From: Pseudomonadota bacterium
GTDB lineage: Bacteria > Pseudomonadota > Gammaproteobacteria > Burkholderiales > Burkholderiaceae_C
Direction of reading: 5' to 3'
NCBI GenBank assembly: GCA_018241185.1
Contig: JAFEEH010000263.1
Coordinates: 1-63,678, forward strand
DNA length: 63,678 nt
Shown here: piece by piece, positions 34,601 to 46,463 of the stretch
How the letters are laid out: every line of letters starts with the position of its first letter
How positions within the stretch are numbered: the stretch's first letter is position 1
Notes under the pieces: model-generated
Databases searched by the model: none
Told to the model about the DNA's origin: nothing
What the model saw: the letters and a program-made list of their open reading frames with translations, nothing else
Program-made: the position numbers and the translations under genes

Positions 34601-36034
34601 ATGGCCGACTTCGACCTTGTCATCCGCAACGCGCAGGCCGTGACGGCCAGCGACATCTTCCACTGCGACATCGGCGTGCGCGATGGTCGCGTGGTCCAGC
34701 TCGGGCTGGGCCTGGGCCCCGGCACGCGCGAGATCGATGCGGCCGGCCGCGCCGTGACGCCCGGCGGCGTCGACACGCACTGCCACCTCGACCAGCCGCA
34801 GGCCCCGCCCGTGGTGTCGGCCGATGACTTCCTCACCGGCTCGCGCTCGGCCGCCTGCGGGGGCACGACCACGGTCATTCCCTTTGCAGCCCAGCGCAAG
34901 GGCCAGTCGCTGCGCGACGCCGTGGACGATTACCACCGCCGCGCGAACGGCAAGTCGTGCATCGACTATGCCTTCCACCTCATCGTGAGCGACCCCACGC
35001 CGACGGTGCTGCAGGAGGAGCTGCCGGCCCTGATCGCCGAGGGCTACACGTCGTTCAAGATCTACATGACCTACGACGACATGAAGCTGGACGACCGGCA
35101 GATCCTCGAGGTGCTGGACGTGGCACGCAGCCATGGCGCCATGGCCATGATCCACGCCGAGAACTCCGACTGCATCGCCTGGCTCACCGGCCGCCTGCAG
35201 GCCGCCGGCAAGACGGCGCCGCGCTACCACGCGCACGCCCGGCCGCTGCTGGTGGAGCGCGAGGCCACGCACCGCGCGATCGCACTCTCGGAACTGGTCG
35301 ACGTGCCGATCCTCATCGTGCACGTGTCGGGCCGCGAGGCGGTCGAGCAGATCCGCTGGGGGCGGGCGCACGGCTTGCAGGTCTTCGCCGAGACCTGCCC
35401 GCAGTACCTGTTCCTGACGGCGGAGGACCTGGGCATCGACGACAGCTACGAGGGCGCCAAATGCGTCTGCAGCCCGCCGCCGCGGGACAAGGCGAACCAG
35501 CAGGTGATCTGGGACGGCCTGGCCGACGGGCTGTTCACCGTGATCTCGTCCGACCATGCGCCCTACAACTTCGAGGGCGAGGGAGGCAAGCATCCGGCCG
35601 GCGAGGAAGTGCCCTTCAACCACATCCCCAACGGCATTCCCGGCATCGAGACCCGCATGGCGCTGCTGTGGTCCGAGGGGGTGCTGGGCGGGCGCATCAC
35701 CCCGCAGAAGTTCGTCGAGCTCACTGCCACGAACCCCGCCAAGGCCTATGGCCTGCACCCGCGCAAGGGCACCATCGCGGTGGGCGGCGATGCCGACCTG
35801 GTCATCTGGGACGAGCGCGAGTTCGTGCTGAACAACGGCATGCTCCACCATGCCGTCGACTACACGCCCTACGAGGGCATGCGCCTGGCGGCCTGGCCCG
35901 GCACGACCATCGCGCGCGGTCAGGTCGTGTGGGACGGCACGCACTACCTCGGGCAGGCAGGCCATGGCCAGTTCCTGCCCTGTGGTCTGCCCACGCTGTT
36001 GCCTGCACGGCGCGAGATGGCCGGCGCTCGCTGA
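34601..36034 (+). CDS. Hydantoinase/dihydropyrimidinase-family amidohydrolase
   Basis: The 477-residue cyclic amidohydrolase has the metal motif DTHCHLDQPQ, the lysine to be carbamylated in YTSFKIYMTYDD, HAENSD, IVHVSG and ISSDHAPYN. It opens cyclic ureides or imides to N-carbamoyl or amide acids. It is the last gene of the plus-strand arm, so it likely acts on what the ABC importer brings in. A dihydropyrimidinase role in uracil breakdown is possible, but no beta-ureidopropionase or dihydropyrimidine dehydrogenase gene lies nearby. Confidence 0.88.
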   Translation: MADFDLVIRNAQAVTASDIFHCDIGVRDGRVVQLGLGLGPGTREIDAAGRAVTPGGVDTHCHLDQPQAPPVVSADDFLTGSRSAACGGTTTVIPFAAQRKGQSLRDAVDDYHRRANGKSCIDYAFHLIVSDPTPTVLQEELPALIAEGYTSFKIYMTYDDMKLDDRQILEVLDVARSHGAMAMIHAENSDCIAWLTGRLQAAGKTAPRYHAHARPLLVEREATHRAIALSELVDVPILIVHVSGREAVEQIRWGRAHGLQVFAETCPQYLFLTAEDLGIDDSYEGAKCVCSPPPRDKANQQVIWDGLADGLFTVISSDHAPYNFEGEGGKHPAGEEVPFNHIPNGIPGIETRMALLWSEGVLGGRITPQKFVELTATNPAKAYGLHPRKGTIAVGGDADLVIWDEREFVLNNGMLHHAVDYTPYEGMRLAAWPGTTIARGQVVWDGTHYLGQAGHGQFLPCGLPTLLPARREMAGAR

Positions 36035-36275
36035 GGGGCAGGACGGCGGGCCTGCACGGGGCGCGCGGGTGCACAAGGCCGGGCCGCGCGGAGCGCGGGA
36101 AGGTGCGTGGCGCGAGAATTGCTCGACGCCCATGCGGGCTTACCCGTATGCTCCATACCGGCCCTCGCATAAGTCCTATGGACCGGGGCGTATGCCTGGC
36201 GCCGGTGCAGGGGCGAACATCCCGGCCAGGGGCCCGGACGCCATGCCGGCCCGTCGCCCGCCCACGAACGCCCAC

Positions 36276-37859
<1,584 letters not shown>

Positions 37860-37875
37860 ACGACGGGAGCCCACG

Positions 37876-40302
37876 ATGAACAAGCCGATCGACCCCGCCC
37901 TGCTGCAGTCCGCGGAGGCCTTTGCCGACTACCTGGCCAACACTGCTGCGCGCATCGACACCGATGCCGAGGCCCAGGCGCTCGCGCAGGGTGCCCGGGT
38001 AGGCATCAGCCGTCCGCACGAGTCCGCGCATCTGCATGTGGCTGGCGAAGCGACCTACACCGACGACCTGCCCGAGCTGGCCGGTACGCTGCATTGCGCG
38101 CTGGGCCTGTCGCCCGTGGCGGCAGGGCGCCTGACGGGCCTGAAGCTTGACGCCATCCGTGCCATGCCCGGTGTGGTGGACGTCATCACCGCAGCCGACG
38201 TGCCGGGCGCCAACGACTGCGGCTCCATCGTTCACGACGACCCCTTGTTGTGCGATGGTGAGATCCGGTACCTGGGCCAACCGCTCTTCGCCGTGATCGC
38301 CCGCACCCGCACCGAGGCCCGCCGCGCCGCGGCACGTGCCAAGGAGGCGGCGCAGGTCGAGGCCGCCGAGCCGGTGATCACGCCCCAGCAGGCCCATGCG
38401 CGCGGCCAGTACGTGGTGCCGCCGATGCACCTCAAGCGCAGCGCGCAGGGCATCGAGGTGCGTGCCGCCATCGACGCCGCGCCGCATCGCCTGAAGGGTG
38501 AACTCGACGTGGGCGGGCAGGAGCAGTTCTACCTGGAAGGGCAGATCAGCTACGCCATCCCGAAGGAGGGCGGAACGATGCACGTGCATTGCTCCACCCA
38601 GCACCCGAGCGAGATGCAGCACTTGATCGCCCATGCGCTGCACCTGCACTCGAACGAGGTGCATGTCGAGTGCCGCCGCATGGGCGGCGGTTTCGGCGGC
38701 AAGGAGTCGCAATCCGGCCTGTTCGCCTGCATCGCCGCAGTGGCGGCCGCCAAGCTGCGCCGTCCGGTCAAGCTGCGGCCCGACCGCGACGACGACTTCA
38801 TGATCACCGGGCGCCGCCACTGCTTCTGGTACGAGTACGAGGTCGGCTACGACGACGAGGGCCGCATCCTCGGCGCCGAGATCTCTATGGTCTCGCGCGC
38901 CGGCCACTCGGCCGACCTCTCCGGCCCGGTCATGACGCGCGCGCTGTGCCACTTCGACAATGCCTATTGGCTGCCCGAGGTGTCGATGCACGGCTTCTCG
39001 GGCCGCACCAACACCCAGAGCAACACCGCCTTCCGCGGGTTCGGCGTGCCGCAAGGCGCGATCCCCGTCGTCTACAGCCTGGACTCGGTGCCGCGCCCCC
39101 TGCGCCGCGATGCACTGGCCGTGCGCCAGGCCAACTTCTACGGCACGACCGAGCGCAACGTCACGCCCTACGGACAGACGGTGAGCGACAACGTGATCCA
39201 CGCGCTGGTCGGGCAACTGGCCGAGAGCGGCGCCTATGCCCAGCGGCGCGAGGCGGTCAACGCCTTCAACGCGAGCAGCCCGGTGCTCAAGCGCGGCCTG
39301 GCGCTCACGCCTCTGAAGTTCGGCATCAGCTTCAACGTGCCGCACTTCAACCAGGCCGGTGCGTTGGTGCATGTCTACACCGACGGCTCGATCCTCGTGA
39401 ACCATGGCGGGACCGAAATGGGCCAGGGCCTGAACACCAAGGTGGCCCAAGTCGTCGCGCATGAGCTGGGGGTGGAGTTCGAGCGCGTGCGCGCGAGCGC
39501 CACCGACACCACCAAGGTCGCCAACACCTCGGCCACCGCCGCGTCGACGGGCGCCGACCTGAACGGGAAGGCGGCCCAGGACGCGGCGCGCCAGATCCGC
39601 GAGCGCCTGGCGGCCTGCGCAGCCAGGCGCCACGGCGGCAAACCGGAAGACGTGCGCTTCGCCAATGGCAAGGTGCATGTGGCAGGCCGCGAGCTGCCCT
39701 TCGCCACCCTGGTCGGCGAAGCCTACGTGGACCGCGTGCAGCTGTGGTCCGACGGCTTCTATGCCACGCCCGGCGTGCACTGGGATTCGAAGACCATGCA
39801 GGGCCACCCGTTCTACTACTTCGCCTACGGCGCGGCGCTGAGCGAGGTGGTGGTGGACACGCTCACCGGCGAATGGAAGCTGCTGCGGGCCGACGTGCTG
39901 CACGATGCGGGCCGCTCGCTCAACCCGGCCGTGGACATCGGCCAGGTGGAAGGCGCCTTCATCCAGGGCATGGGCTGGCTCACCACCGAAGAGTTGGTGT
40001 GGCACCCCACGAGCGGCAAGCTCACGACCCACGCGCCGAGCACCTACAAGATCCCGACGGCCAACGACTGCCCGCCGGTGTTCAACGTCCGCCTGTTCGA
40101 CGGCCCGAACGTCGAGGACTCCATCCACCGCAGCAAGGCGGTGGGCGAGCCGCCGCTGCTGCTGCCCTTCTCGGTGCTGTTCGCAATCCGCGACGCCGTC
40201 TCGTCGGTTGGCGGGCATCGCATCGATCCGCCGCTGCGCGCGCCGGCCACCAGCGAAGCCATCCTGTCGGCGATCACCGCCGTGCAGCAGCGCGCCGGCT
40301 GA
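37876..40302 (+). CDS. xdhB: Xanthine dehydrogenase large subunit (molybdopterin)
   Basis: The 808-residue subunit oxidises hypoxanthine and xanthine to urate. It has the substrate/Moco motifs HVAGEATYTDDLPE, RRMGGGFGGKES, FRGFGVPQG, TEMGQGLNTKVAQ and the active-site Glu in KAVGEPPLLL. It forms an operon with xdhA. The sulfurase partner XdhC lies about 26 kb upstream rather than next to it. Confidence 0.95.
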   Translation: MNKPIDPALLQSAEAFADYLANTAARIDTDAEAQALAQGARVGISRPHESAHLHVAGEATYTDDLPELAGTLHCALGLSPVAAGRLTGLKLDAIRAMPGVVDVITAADVPGANDCGSIVHDDPLLCDGEIRYLGQPLFAVIARTRTEARRAAARAKEAAQVEAAEPVITPQQAHARGQYVVPPMHLKRSAQGIEVRAAIDAAPHRLKGELDVGGQEQFYLEGQISYAIPKEGGTMHVHCSTQHPSEMQHLIAHALHLHSNEVHVECRRMGGGFGGKESQSGLFACIAAVAAAKLRRPVKLRPDRDDDFMITGRRHCFWYEYEVGYDDEGRILGAEISMVSRAGHSADLSGPVMTRALCHFDNAYWLPEVSMHGFSGRTNTQSNTAFRGFGVPQGAIPVVYSLDSVPRPLRRDALAVRQANFYGTTERNVTPYGQTVSDNVIHALVGQLAESGAYAQRREAVNAFNASSPVLKRGLALTPLKFGISFNVPHFNQAGALVHVYTDGSILVNHGGTEMGQGLNTKVAQVVAHELGVEFERVRASATDTTKVANTSATAASTGADLNGKAAQDAARQIRERLAACAARRHGGKPEDVRFANGKVHVAGRELPFATLVGEAYVDRVQLWSDGFYATPGVHWDSKTMQGHPFYYFAYGAALSEVVVDTLTGEWKLLRADVLHDAGRSLNPAVDIGQVEGAFIQGMGWLTTEELVWHPTSGKLTTHAPSTYKIPTANDCPPVFNVRLFDGPNVEDSIHRSKAVGEPPLLLPFSVLFAIRDAVSSVGGHRIDPPLRAPATSEAILSAITAVQQRAG

Positions 40303-40391
40303 CCATGTCGTGTCGTGCCTGTGGCGCGGCCCCGGTGGCCCGCGCGCTATAACCACGCCCGCCTTCATTCGACGATGAAAGGGATGTGGCC

Positions 40392-41333
40392 ATGAGAGAC
40401 CAGGCGCTGTTCGACAAGATCGATCTTCATCTCATCCGCGTGCTGCACACCGTGCTGACCGACCGCAGCGTCTCGCGCGCCGCCATCCGCCTGGGCATGT
40501 ACCAGCCGGCCGTGTCTGCCGCGCTCAAGCGCCTGCGGGAGCTGGCCGGCGACCCGCTGCTGGTGCGCTCGGGCTCCGGCATGGTGCCCACCGACGCCGG
40601 CCTGCGCATGATCGAGCCGGCGGCCAGCATCCTGCGGGCGGCCGAGATGCTGTTCTCCGACGCGCGCGGGTTCGACCCGCAAACGGCGGGCACCACCTTT
40701 CGCATCGCCGCCAACGATTCGCTGGACCCACTCTTCCTGCCGATGGTGGTCACCCAGGTCAAGCGCCTGGCGCCCATGGCGCGCATCGAGATCCATCCGC
40801 TCTCGTCCGACGGGGACTACCACGCCCACCTGGCCCATGGCGAGCTCGACCTGGTCATCGGCAACTGGCTCAAGCCGCCGGAAGACCTGCACATCTCGCG
40901 CCTGTTCGGCGACGAGGTGGTGTCGATGGTGAGCGCCGACCACCCCGCCGTGCGCCGTGGCTGGACGCTGGACAGCTGGCTCGAGGCCGAGCATCTCGCA
41001 CCCACGCCCACGCACCCCGGGGCGCGCGGGATCATCGACCAGATGCTCGACACGCTGGGGCGTCAGCGCAACATCACGGCGCGCTGTGCGCACTTCGGGC
41101 TGATGCCCGACATGGTCGCCTCGAGCCTGCTGGTGCTGACCACCGGCCGGCAGTTCTGCGAGCGCTTCGCCGAACGGTTGCCGCTGCAGATCCTCGAGTG
41201 CCCGGCCACGCTGCCGCGGCTGCTGTATTACCAGCTGTGGCACGAGCGCACGCATTCGTCGAGCGCGGCGCAGTGGCTGCGCGAGCAGGTCAAGGGCGTG
41301 GCGGCCTCGCTGCGCCCGCCGCCGCCGTCCTGA
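40392..41333 (+). CDS. LysR-family regulator between xdhB and the purine permease
   Basis: The protein has 313 residues from ATG 40392; a GTG at 40386 is an alternative. The N-terminal helix-turn-helix (RSVSRAAIRLGMYQPAVSAA) and the effector domain (FRIAANDSLDPLFLPMV) are of the NodD/NahR-like type. Lying 89 bases after xdhB and 41 before a purine permease on the same strand, it may control purine uptake or xdh expression. No divergent partner exists. Confidence 0.88.
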   Translation: MRDQALFDKIDLHLIRVLHTVLTDRSVSRAAIRLGMYQPAVSAALKRLRELAGDPLLVRSGSGMVPTDAGLRMIEPAASILRAAEMLFSDARGFDPQTAGTTFRIAANDSLDPLFLPMVVTQVKRLAPMARIEIHPLSSDGDYHAHLAHGELDLVIGNWLKPPEDLHISRLFGDEVVSMVSADHPAVRRGWTLDSWLEAEHLAPTPTHPGARGIIDQMLDTLGRQRNITARCAHFGLMPDMVASSLLVLTTGRQFCERFAERLPLQILECPATLPRLLYYQLWHERTHSSSAAQWLREQVKGVAASLRPPPPS

Positions 41334-41374
41334 ACGCCGGCGCTTCCCGAACACACAACAAAAGGAGACAACCC

Positions 41375-42676
41375 ATGAACTGGATCGAGCGCATCTTCAA
41401 GCTGCGCGAACACGGCACGACCGTGCGCACCGAGGTGGTGGCAGGCATCACCACCTTCCTCACGATGGCCTACATCATCTTCGTCAACCCCTCGATCCTG
41501 GGCGACGCGGGGATGCCGAAGGAATCGGTCTTCGTCGCCACCTGCCTGATCGCGGCGCTGGGCACCGCCATCATGGCCCTGTACGCCAACTACCCGATCG
41601 CGCTGGCACCGGGCATGGGCCTGAACGCCTACTTCGCCTACGTGGTGGTGCTGCACATGGGCTTCACCTGGCAGGCGGCACTGGGCGCGGTGTTCGTGTC
41701 GGGCTGCCTGTTCCTGCTGGTCACGCTGTTCCGGCTGCGCGAGCTGATCATCCGCGGCATCCCGCTGTCGCTGCGCTATGCCATCACGGTGGGCATAGGG
41801 CTGTTCCTCGCGCTGATCGCGCTCAAGAGCGCCGGCATCGTGGCGCCCTCGAAGGCGACCTACGTGACGCTGGGCGACCTGCACACGCCGCAGGCGGTGC
41901 TGGCCATCCTGGGCTTCTTCCTCATCGTCGTGCTCGACCGGCTCAAGGTCCCCGGTGCCATCCTGATCGGCATCGTGAGCGTCACGCTGGCCAGCTTCTT
42001 CTTCGCCGGCAACGAATACCGCGGCATCTTCTCGGCGCCGCCCTCGATCGCGCCGACCTTCCTGCAGCTGGACATCAAGGCGGCGCTGGCGGGTGGCATC
42101 CTCAACGTGATCCTGGTGTTCTTCCTGGTCGAGCTGTTCGACGCCACCGGCACGCTGATGGGGGTGGCCAAGCGGGCCGGCCTGCTCGTGCCCGGCAAGA
42201 TGGACCGGCTCAACAAGTCGCTGCTGGCCGATTCGGCCGCCATCTTCGCGGGCTCGCTGCTGGGCACCTCGAGCACCACGGCCTACGTCGAGAGCGCCGC
42301 TGGCGTGCAGGCCGGCGGTCGCACGGGCCTCACGGCGCTCACGGTGGCGGTGCTGTTCCTGGCCTGCCTGTTCATCGCGCCGCTGGCCGGCGTGGTGCCG
42401 GCCTACGCGACTGCGCCGGCATTGTTCTTCGTGGCATGTTTGATGCTGAGGGAACTGACGGAACTGAACTGGGACGAGACCACCGAGGTGGTGCCGGCCG
42501 CCGTGACGGCGCTGGCCATGCCCTTCACCTACTCCATCGCCAACGGCCTGGCCTTCGGCTTCATCACCTATGCGGTGCTCAAGCTGTTCACCGGCCGGGC
42601 ACGCGAGGTGCACTGGATGGTGTGGGTGATCGGCGGGATCTTCCTGTTCAAGTTCATCTGGATCGAAGGCCATTGA
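41375..42676 (+). CDS. NCS2-family purine permease (AzgA type)
   Basis: The 433-residue inner-membrane transporter has the AzgA/GhxP signatures EVVAGITTFLTMAYIIFVNP, APGMGLNAYFAY, LVELFDATGTLMG and GTSSTTAYVESAAG. These proteins import adenine, guanine or hypoxanthine with protons. The start has AAAGGAGA ahead of it. Location beside xdhAB fits delivery of substrate to xanthine dehydrogenase. Confidence 0.93.
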   Translation: MNWIERIFKLREHGTTVRTEVVAGITTFLTMAYIIFVNPSILGDAGMPKESVFVATCLIAALGTAIMALYANYPIALAPGMGLNAYFAYVVVLHMGFTWQAALGAVFVSGCLFLLVTLFRLRELIIRGIPLSLRYAITVGIGLFLALIALKSAGIVAPSKATYVTLGDLHTPQAVLAILGFFLIVVLDRLKVPGAILIGIVSVTLASFFFAGNEYRGIFSAPPSIAPTFLQLDIKAALAGGILNVILVFFLVELFDATGTLMGVAKRAGLLVPGKMDRLNKSLLADSAAIFAGSLLGTSSTTAYVESAAGVQAGGRTGLTALTVAVLFLACLFIAPLAGVVPAYATAPALFFVACLMLRELTELNWDETTEVVPAAVTALAMPFTYSIANGLAFGFITYAVLKLFTGRAREVHWMVWVIGGIFLFKFIWIEGH

Positions 42677-42724
42677 GCTGGCGGCCGCCGGCTCGGGAGC
42701 GGTGACAATGCGGAAACGTTGCAT

Positions 42725-42779
42725 GCTATTGTTTTCATAGCTGTTGGCGCCCGCCCCGCGGGCGTTTCGAGGGTTTTTC
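42725..42779 (+). repeat. Dispersed two-hairpin repeat, copy G
   Basis: GCTAT-TGTTTTC-ATAGC is followed by GGCGCCCG/CGGGCG and a diverged tail ending GGGTTTTTC. It lies between the purine permease and the nucleoside ABC genes, where it could act as a terminator. Confidence 0.78.
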
Positions 42780-42813
42780 ATACATAAAACAGAGCGACGA
42801 CCGAAGGCCACCC

Positions 42814-44367
42814 ATGTCCACCCCCAGACTCCAGCTCGCGGGCATCACCAAGCGCTACCCCTCCGTGGTGGCCAACAGCGGCGTGTCGCTGACGGTGCAG
42901 CCGGGCGAAACCCACGCCGTGCTCGGCGAGAACGGCGCCGGCAAGTCCACGCTGATGAAGATCATCTACGGCTCCGTCAAGCCTGATGAGGGCACGGTGA
43001 GCTTCAACGGCCAGCCGGTGCACATCCGCAATCCGCAGGAGGCGCGGGCGCTGGGCATCAGCATGGTGTTCCAGCATTTCAGCCTGTTCGACACGCTCAC
43101 GGTGGCCGAGAACGTCTGGCTGGGGCTGGACAAGAGCCTCAGCCTCGCCGAGGTCACGCGCCGCATCGTTGCCAAGGCCGGCGAGTACGGGCTGGAGATC
43201 GACCCCCAGCGGCCCGTGCACACGCTCTCCGTGGGCGAGATGCAGCGCGTCGAGATCATCCGCGCATTGCTCACCGACCCGAAGCTGCTGATCCTCGACG
43301 AGCCGACCTCGGTGCTGACGCCACAGGCCGTGCTCAAGCTCTTCGTCGTGCTCAAGCAGCTCGCGTCGGAGGGCTGCTCGATCCTCTACATCAGCCACAA
43401 GCTGCACGAGATCCGCGAGCTGTGCACCGCCTGCACCGTGCTGCGCGGCGGCAAGGTCACCGGTGTCTGCAACCCGCAGCAGGAGACCAACGAGTCGCTG
43501 TCGCGCCTGATGATCGGCGCCGAACCGCCACCGCTGCAGCACCGGCCGTCGAACGTCGGTGCCGTTGCGCTGCGCGTCGACGGCCTCAGCCTTGCGCGCG
43601 AAGACCAGTTCGGTGTCGACCTCGAAGACATCGCGATGCAGGTGCGCGGTGGCGAGGTGGTCGGGGTGGCCGGCGTGTCGGGCAACGGGCAGAAGGAACT
43701 GCTCTATGCCCTGTCGGGGGAGGACGTGCGGGCCGAGCCCGGCATGGTCGAGCTCTTCGGCCAGCCGGCCGGCCGCCTGCGCCCGCGTGCGCGGCGGCGG
43801 CTGGGCCTGCATTTCGTGCCCGAGGAGCGGCTCGGCCGCGGCGCCGTCCCCACGCTGGGCCTGGCGCACAACCTGCTGCTCACGCGCGACGACGCGGTGG
43901 GCGCGGGCGGCTGGCTGCGCACCGGCCAGATGGAGCGCCAGGCACGCGCCATCATCGAGCGCTTCAAGGTCAAGGCTGGCGGGCCGTACGCAGCCGCCAA
44001 GTCGCTGTCGGGCGGCAACCTGCAGAAGTTCATCGTCGGCCGCGAGATCGACGCCAACCCCAAGCTTTTCATCGTCTCGCAGCCGACCTGGGGCGTGGAC
44101 GTCGGGGCCGCAGCACTGATCCGCGCCGAGATCCTGGCGCTGCGCGACGCTGGCTGCGCGGTGCTGGTGGTGAGCGAGGAACTGGACGAACTGTTCGAGA
44201 TTTGCGACCGGCTGCACGTGATCGCCAAGGGGCGGCTGTCGCCCTCGGTCGACCGCGCCGCGGCCACCGTGCCGCAGATCGGCGAATGGATGAGTGGGCT
44301 GTGGGACGGCGCGGCCGCTGCGCGTCCGGTGCACAACGTGGAGGAGGGCGTCCATGCTCAAGCTTGA
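42814..44367 (+). CDS. Nucleoside ABC transporter ATPase (double domain)
   Basis: The 517-residue protein has two ABC domains, as in RbsA/NupO-type importers. Domain 1 has GENGAGKSTLMK, SVGEMQRVEI and LLILDEPTSVLTP. Domain 2 has a degenerate Walker A (GVSGNGQKELL), signature LSGGNLQKFIVGRE and a Walker B where SQPTWGVD replaces DEPT, normal for these. With two permeases and a BMP lipoprotein it makes a complete nucleoside importer. The next start lies inside its 3' end. Confidence 0.93.
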   Translation: MSTPRLQLAGITKRYPSVVANSGVSLTVQPGETHAVLGENGAGKSTLMKIIYGSVKPDEGTVSFNGQPVHIRNPQEARALGISMVFQHFSLFDTLTVAENVWLGLDKSLSLAEVTRRIVAKAGEYGLEIDPQRPVHTLSVGEMQRVEIIRALLTDPKLLILDEPTSVLTPQAVLKLFVVLKQLASEGCSILYISHKLHEIRELCTACTVLRGGKVTGVCNPQQETNESLSRLMIGAEPPPLQHRPSNVGAVALRVDGLSLAREDQFGVDLEDIAMQVRGGEVVGVAGVSGNGQKELLYALSGEDVRAEPGMVELFGQPAGRLRPRARRRLGLHFVPEERLGRGAVPTLGLAHNLLLTRDDAVGAGGWLRTGQMERQARAIIERFKVKAGGPYAAAKSLSGGNLQKFIVGREIDANPKLFIVSQPTWGVDVGAAALIRAEILALRDAGCAVLVVSEELDELFEICDRLHVIAKGRLSPSVDRAAATVPQIGEWMSGLWDGAAAARPVHNVEEGVHAQA

Positions 44368-45493
44368 ACTGCGCCCGCAGCTGTCGCGCTTCTGGAGCTA
44401 CGGCTCGCCCATCCTCGCACTGGCGATCACGGTGGTGATCGGCATCGCGCTCTTCGCCGCCCTGGGCAAGGACCCGGTGCGCGGGCTGCAGGTCTTCTTC
44501 TGGGAGCCGATCAAGAGCCCCTACGCCATCGGCGAACTGCTGGTGAAGGCGACGCCGCTGCTGATCATCGCGCTGGGCCTGGCCGTGTGCTTCCGCTCCA
44601 ACGTCTGGAACATCGGCGCCGAGGGCCAGTTCGTCCTGGGCGCCATCGCCGCCGGCGGCGTGGCGCTGCTGGCCGGCAAGGGCACTGGCCCGTGGATCAT
44701 CCCGGCCATCCTCGTGGCAGGCATTCTGGGCGGCATGCTGTGGGCGGCCATCGTGGCCTGGCTGCGCGACGTGTGCAACGCCAACGAGATCCTCACCAGC
44801 CTGATGCTGGTCTACGTGGCCACGCTGCTGCTGCTGTGGCTGGTCGGCGGGCCGTGGAAGGGCCCGGCGGGCTCCAACTTCCCGCAGACCAAGACCTTCG
44901 AGGCCGTGACGCAGATCCCGCGGCTCATGAAGGGTTCGCGCGTGTCGATCGGCGTGCCGATCGCGCTGGTGGGCGTGGCGGTGCTCTGGGTCTTCCTGTT
45001 CCGCACGCGCCTGGGCTTCGCGCAGCAGGTCGGTGGGCTCGCGCCGGCGGCGGCGCGCTACGCGGGTTTCTCGGCGCGGCGCGCGGTGTGGATCGCGCTG
45101 CTGACCTCAGGCGCGGCCGCCGGTCTGGCGGGCGCGCTCGAAGTGGCGGGCCCCATCGGCCAGCTCACGCCGTACGTGCCCGCGGGCTACGGCTTCGCGG
45201 CCATCATCGTGGCCTTCGTGGGCCGGCTGCATCCGGTGGGCATGGTCTTCTCGGCCATCCTGATGAGCATGTTCTACATCGGCGGCGAACTCGCGCAGTC
45301 GCGCCTGGGCCTGCCCAAGTCGCTCACCGCGGTGTTCCAGGGCCTGCTGCTGTTCACGCTGCTGGCCTGCGACACGCTGGTGGCGTATCGCATCCGCATG
45401 AAGGCGAATGCGCGGCCGGTGTCGCCCACGGCGGGCACAGCCTCGTTGCAGGCTTCCACGCCTGACGTCGCCACGCAAGCGAAGGGAGCCTGA
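44354..45493 (+). CDS. Nucleoside ABC transporter permease 1
   Basis: The 379-residue membrane protein (about ten helices) has the BMP-partner permease signature NVWNIGAEGQFVLGAIAAGG and a second-half block AGYGFAAIIVAFVGRLHP. The ATG at 44354 overlaps the ATPase gene by 14 bases. The last 30 or so residues are a low-complexity Ala/Thr tail in the cytoplasm. Confidence 0.92.
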   Translation: MLKLELRPQLSRFWSYGSPILALAITVVIGIALFAALGKDPVRGLQVFFWEPIKSPYAIGELLVKATPLLIIALGLAVCFRSNVWNIGAEGQFVLGAIAAGGVALLAGKGTGPWIIPAILVAGILGGMLWAAIVAWLRDVCNANEILTSLMLVYVATLLLLWLVGGPWKGPAGSNFPQTKTFEAVTQIPRLMKGSRVSIGVPIALVGVAVLWVFLFRTRLGFAQQVGGLAPAAARYAGFSARRAVWIALLTSGAAAGLAGALEVAGPIGQLTPYVPAGYGFAAIIVAFVGRLHPVGMVFSAILMSMFYIGGELAQSRLGLPKSLTAVFQGLLLFTLLACDTLVAYRIRMKANARPVSPTAGTASLQASTPDVATQAKGA

Positions 45494-45494
45494 C

Positions 45495-46415
45495 ATGGAA
45501 AACTACGCACTCCTCCTGGGCGCCATGCTCAGCGCCGGCACCGTGCTGGCCATCGCAGCGCTGGGCCTGCTCATCAACGAGAAGGCCGGCATCGTCAACC
45601 TGGGCGCCGAGGGCATGATGCTGTGCGCCGCCATCGCGGGTTTCGCGGGCTACGTGCACACGCAGAACCCGTGGGTCGGCTTCCTGGCGGGCATGGCGGC
45701 CGGCGCGGCCCTGGCGGCGGTGTTCGGCGTGCTGGTGATCTGGCTCAACACCAACCAGTACGCCACCGGGCTGGCGCTGTCGCTCTTCGGTGTCGGCTTC
45801 TCGGCCTTCGTCGGCATCAACTACGTGCAGGCCAAGGCGCCGGGCGGCATGGGCTTCTCGGTGCCGGTCCTGGGCGACATCCCCTTCGTCGGGCCTGCGC
45901 TGTTCAGGCACCACCCACTGGTGTATTTCGCCGTGGTGCTGACCTTCGCGCTGGTCTGGTTCCTGTACCGCACGCGCGCCGGGCTGGTGCTGCGCTCGGT
46001 GGGCGAGGCGCCCGAGTCGGCCCACGCCCTGGGCTACCCGGTGCGACGCATACGCCTGGGCGCGGTGATGGCCGGCGGCGCGCTGTGCGGGCTGGCGGGC
46101 GCGTACCTGTCGGTGGTGTACACCGGCCTGTGGGTCGAGAACATGGTGGCCGGCCGCGGCTGGATCGCGTTGGCGCTGACCACCTTCGCCACCTGGCGGC
46201 CGGTGCGCGTGCTGCTGGGGGCCTACCTCTTCGGCGGCGTGACGCAGCTGGGCTTCCACCTCCAGAGCGCGGGGGTCGACGTGCCCAGCCAGTTCCTGGC
46301 CATGATGCCGTACCTGGCCACGGTCGTGGTGCTGGCGCTGATCTCGCGCAACCCGGCCTTCATCCGCGTGAACATGCCGGCTTCGATCGGGAAGCCGTTC
46401 TATCCCGGCTCATAA
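45495..46415 (+). CDS. Nucleoside ABC transporter permease 2
   Basis: The 306-residue membrane protein carries INEKAGIVNLGAEGMMLCAA and LRSVGEAPESAHALGYPV, the standard second permease of BMP-type nucleoside importers. It starts one base after the stop of permease 1 and is 48 bases ahead of the binding-protein gene. Confidence 0.93.
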   Translation: MENYALLLGAMLSAGTVLAIAALGLLINEKAGIVNLGAEGMMLCAAIAGFAGYVHTQNPWVGFLAGMAAGAALAAVFGVLVIWLNTNQYATGLALSLFGVGFSAFVGINYVQAKAPGGMGFSVPVLGDIPFVGPALFRHHPLVYFAVVLTFALVWFLYRTRAGLVLRSVGEAPESAHALGYPVRRIRLGAVMAGGALCGLAGAYLSVVYTGLWVENMVAGRGWIALALTTFATWRPVRVLLGAYLFGGVTQLGFHLQSAGVDVPSQFLAMMPYLATVVVLALISRNPAFIRVNMPASIGKPFYPGS

Positions 46416-46463
46416 TCGCGGCTCCCTTTTCCAGCCAACCCTGTCCTGTCGAGGATCTCTTCA

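Noticed and set aside
32984-36133. Very long minus-strand open frame (over 1000 codons) opposite the ABC and hydantoinase genes
   Set aside because: It is antisense to three clear genes, has no family motifs and a His/Arg/Gly-rich shadow composition typical of high-GC DNA.
36035-36275. Xanthine (NMT1) or purine riboswitch before xdhA
   Set aside because: The conserved core of those motifs was not found here, nor before puuD, the purine permease or the nucleoside ABC genes.
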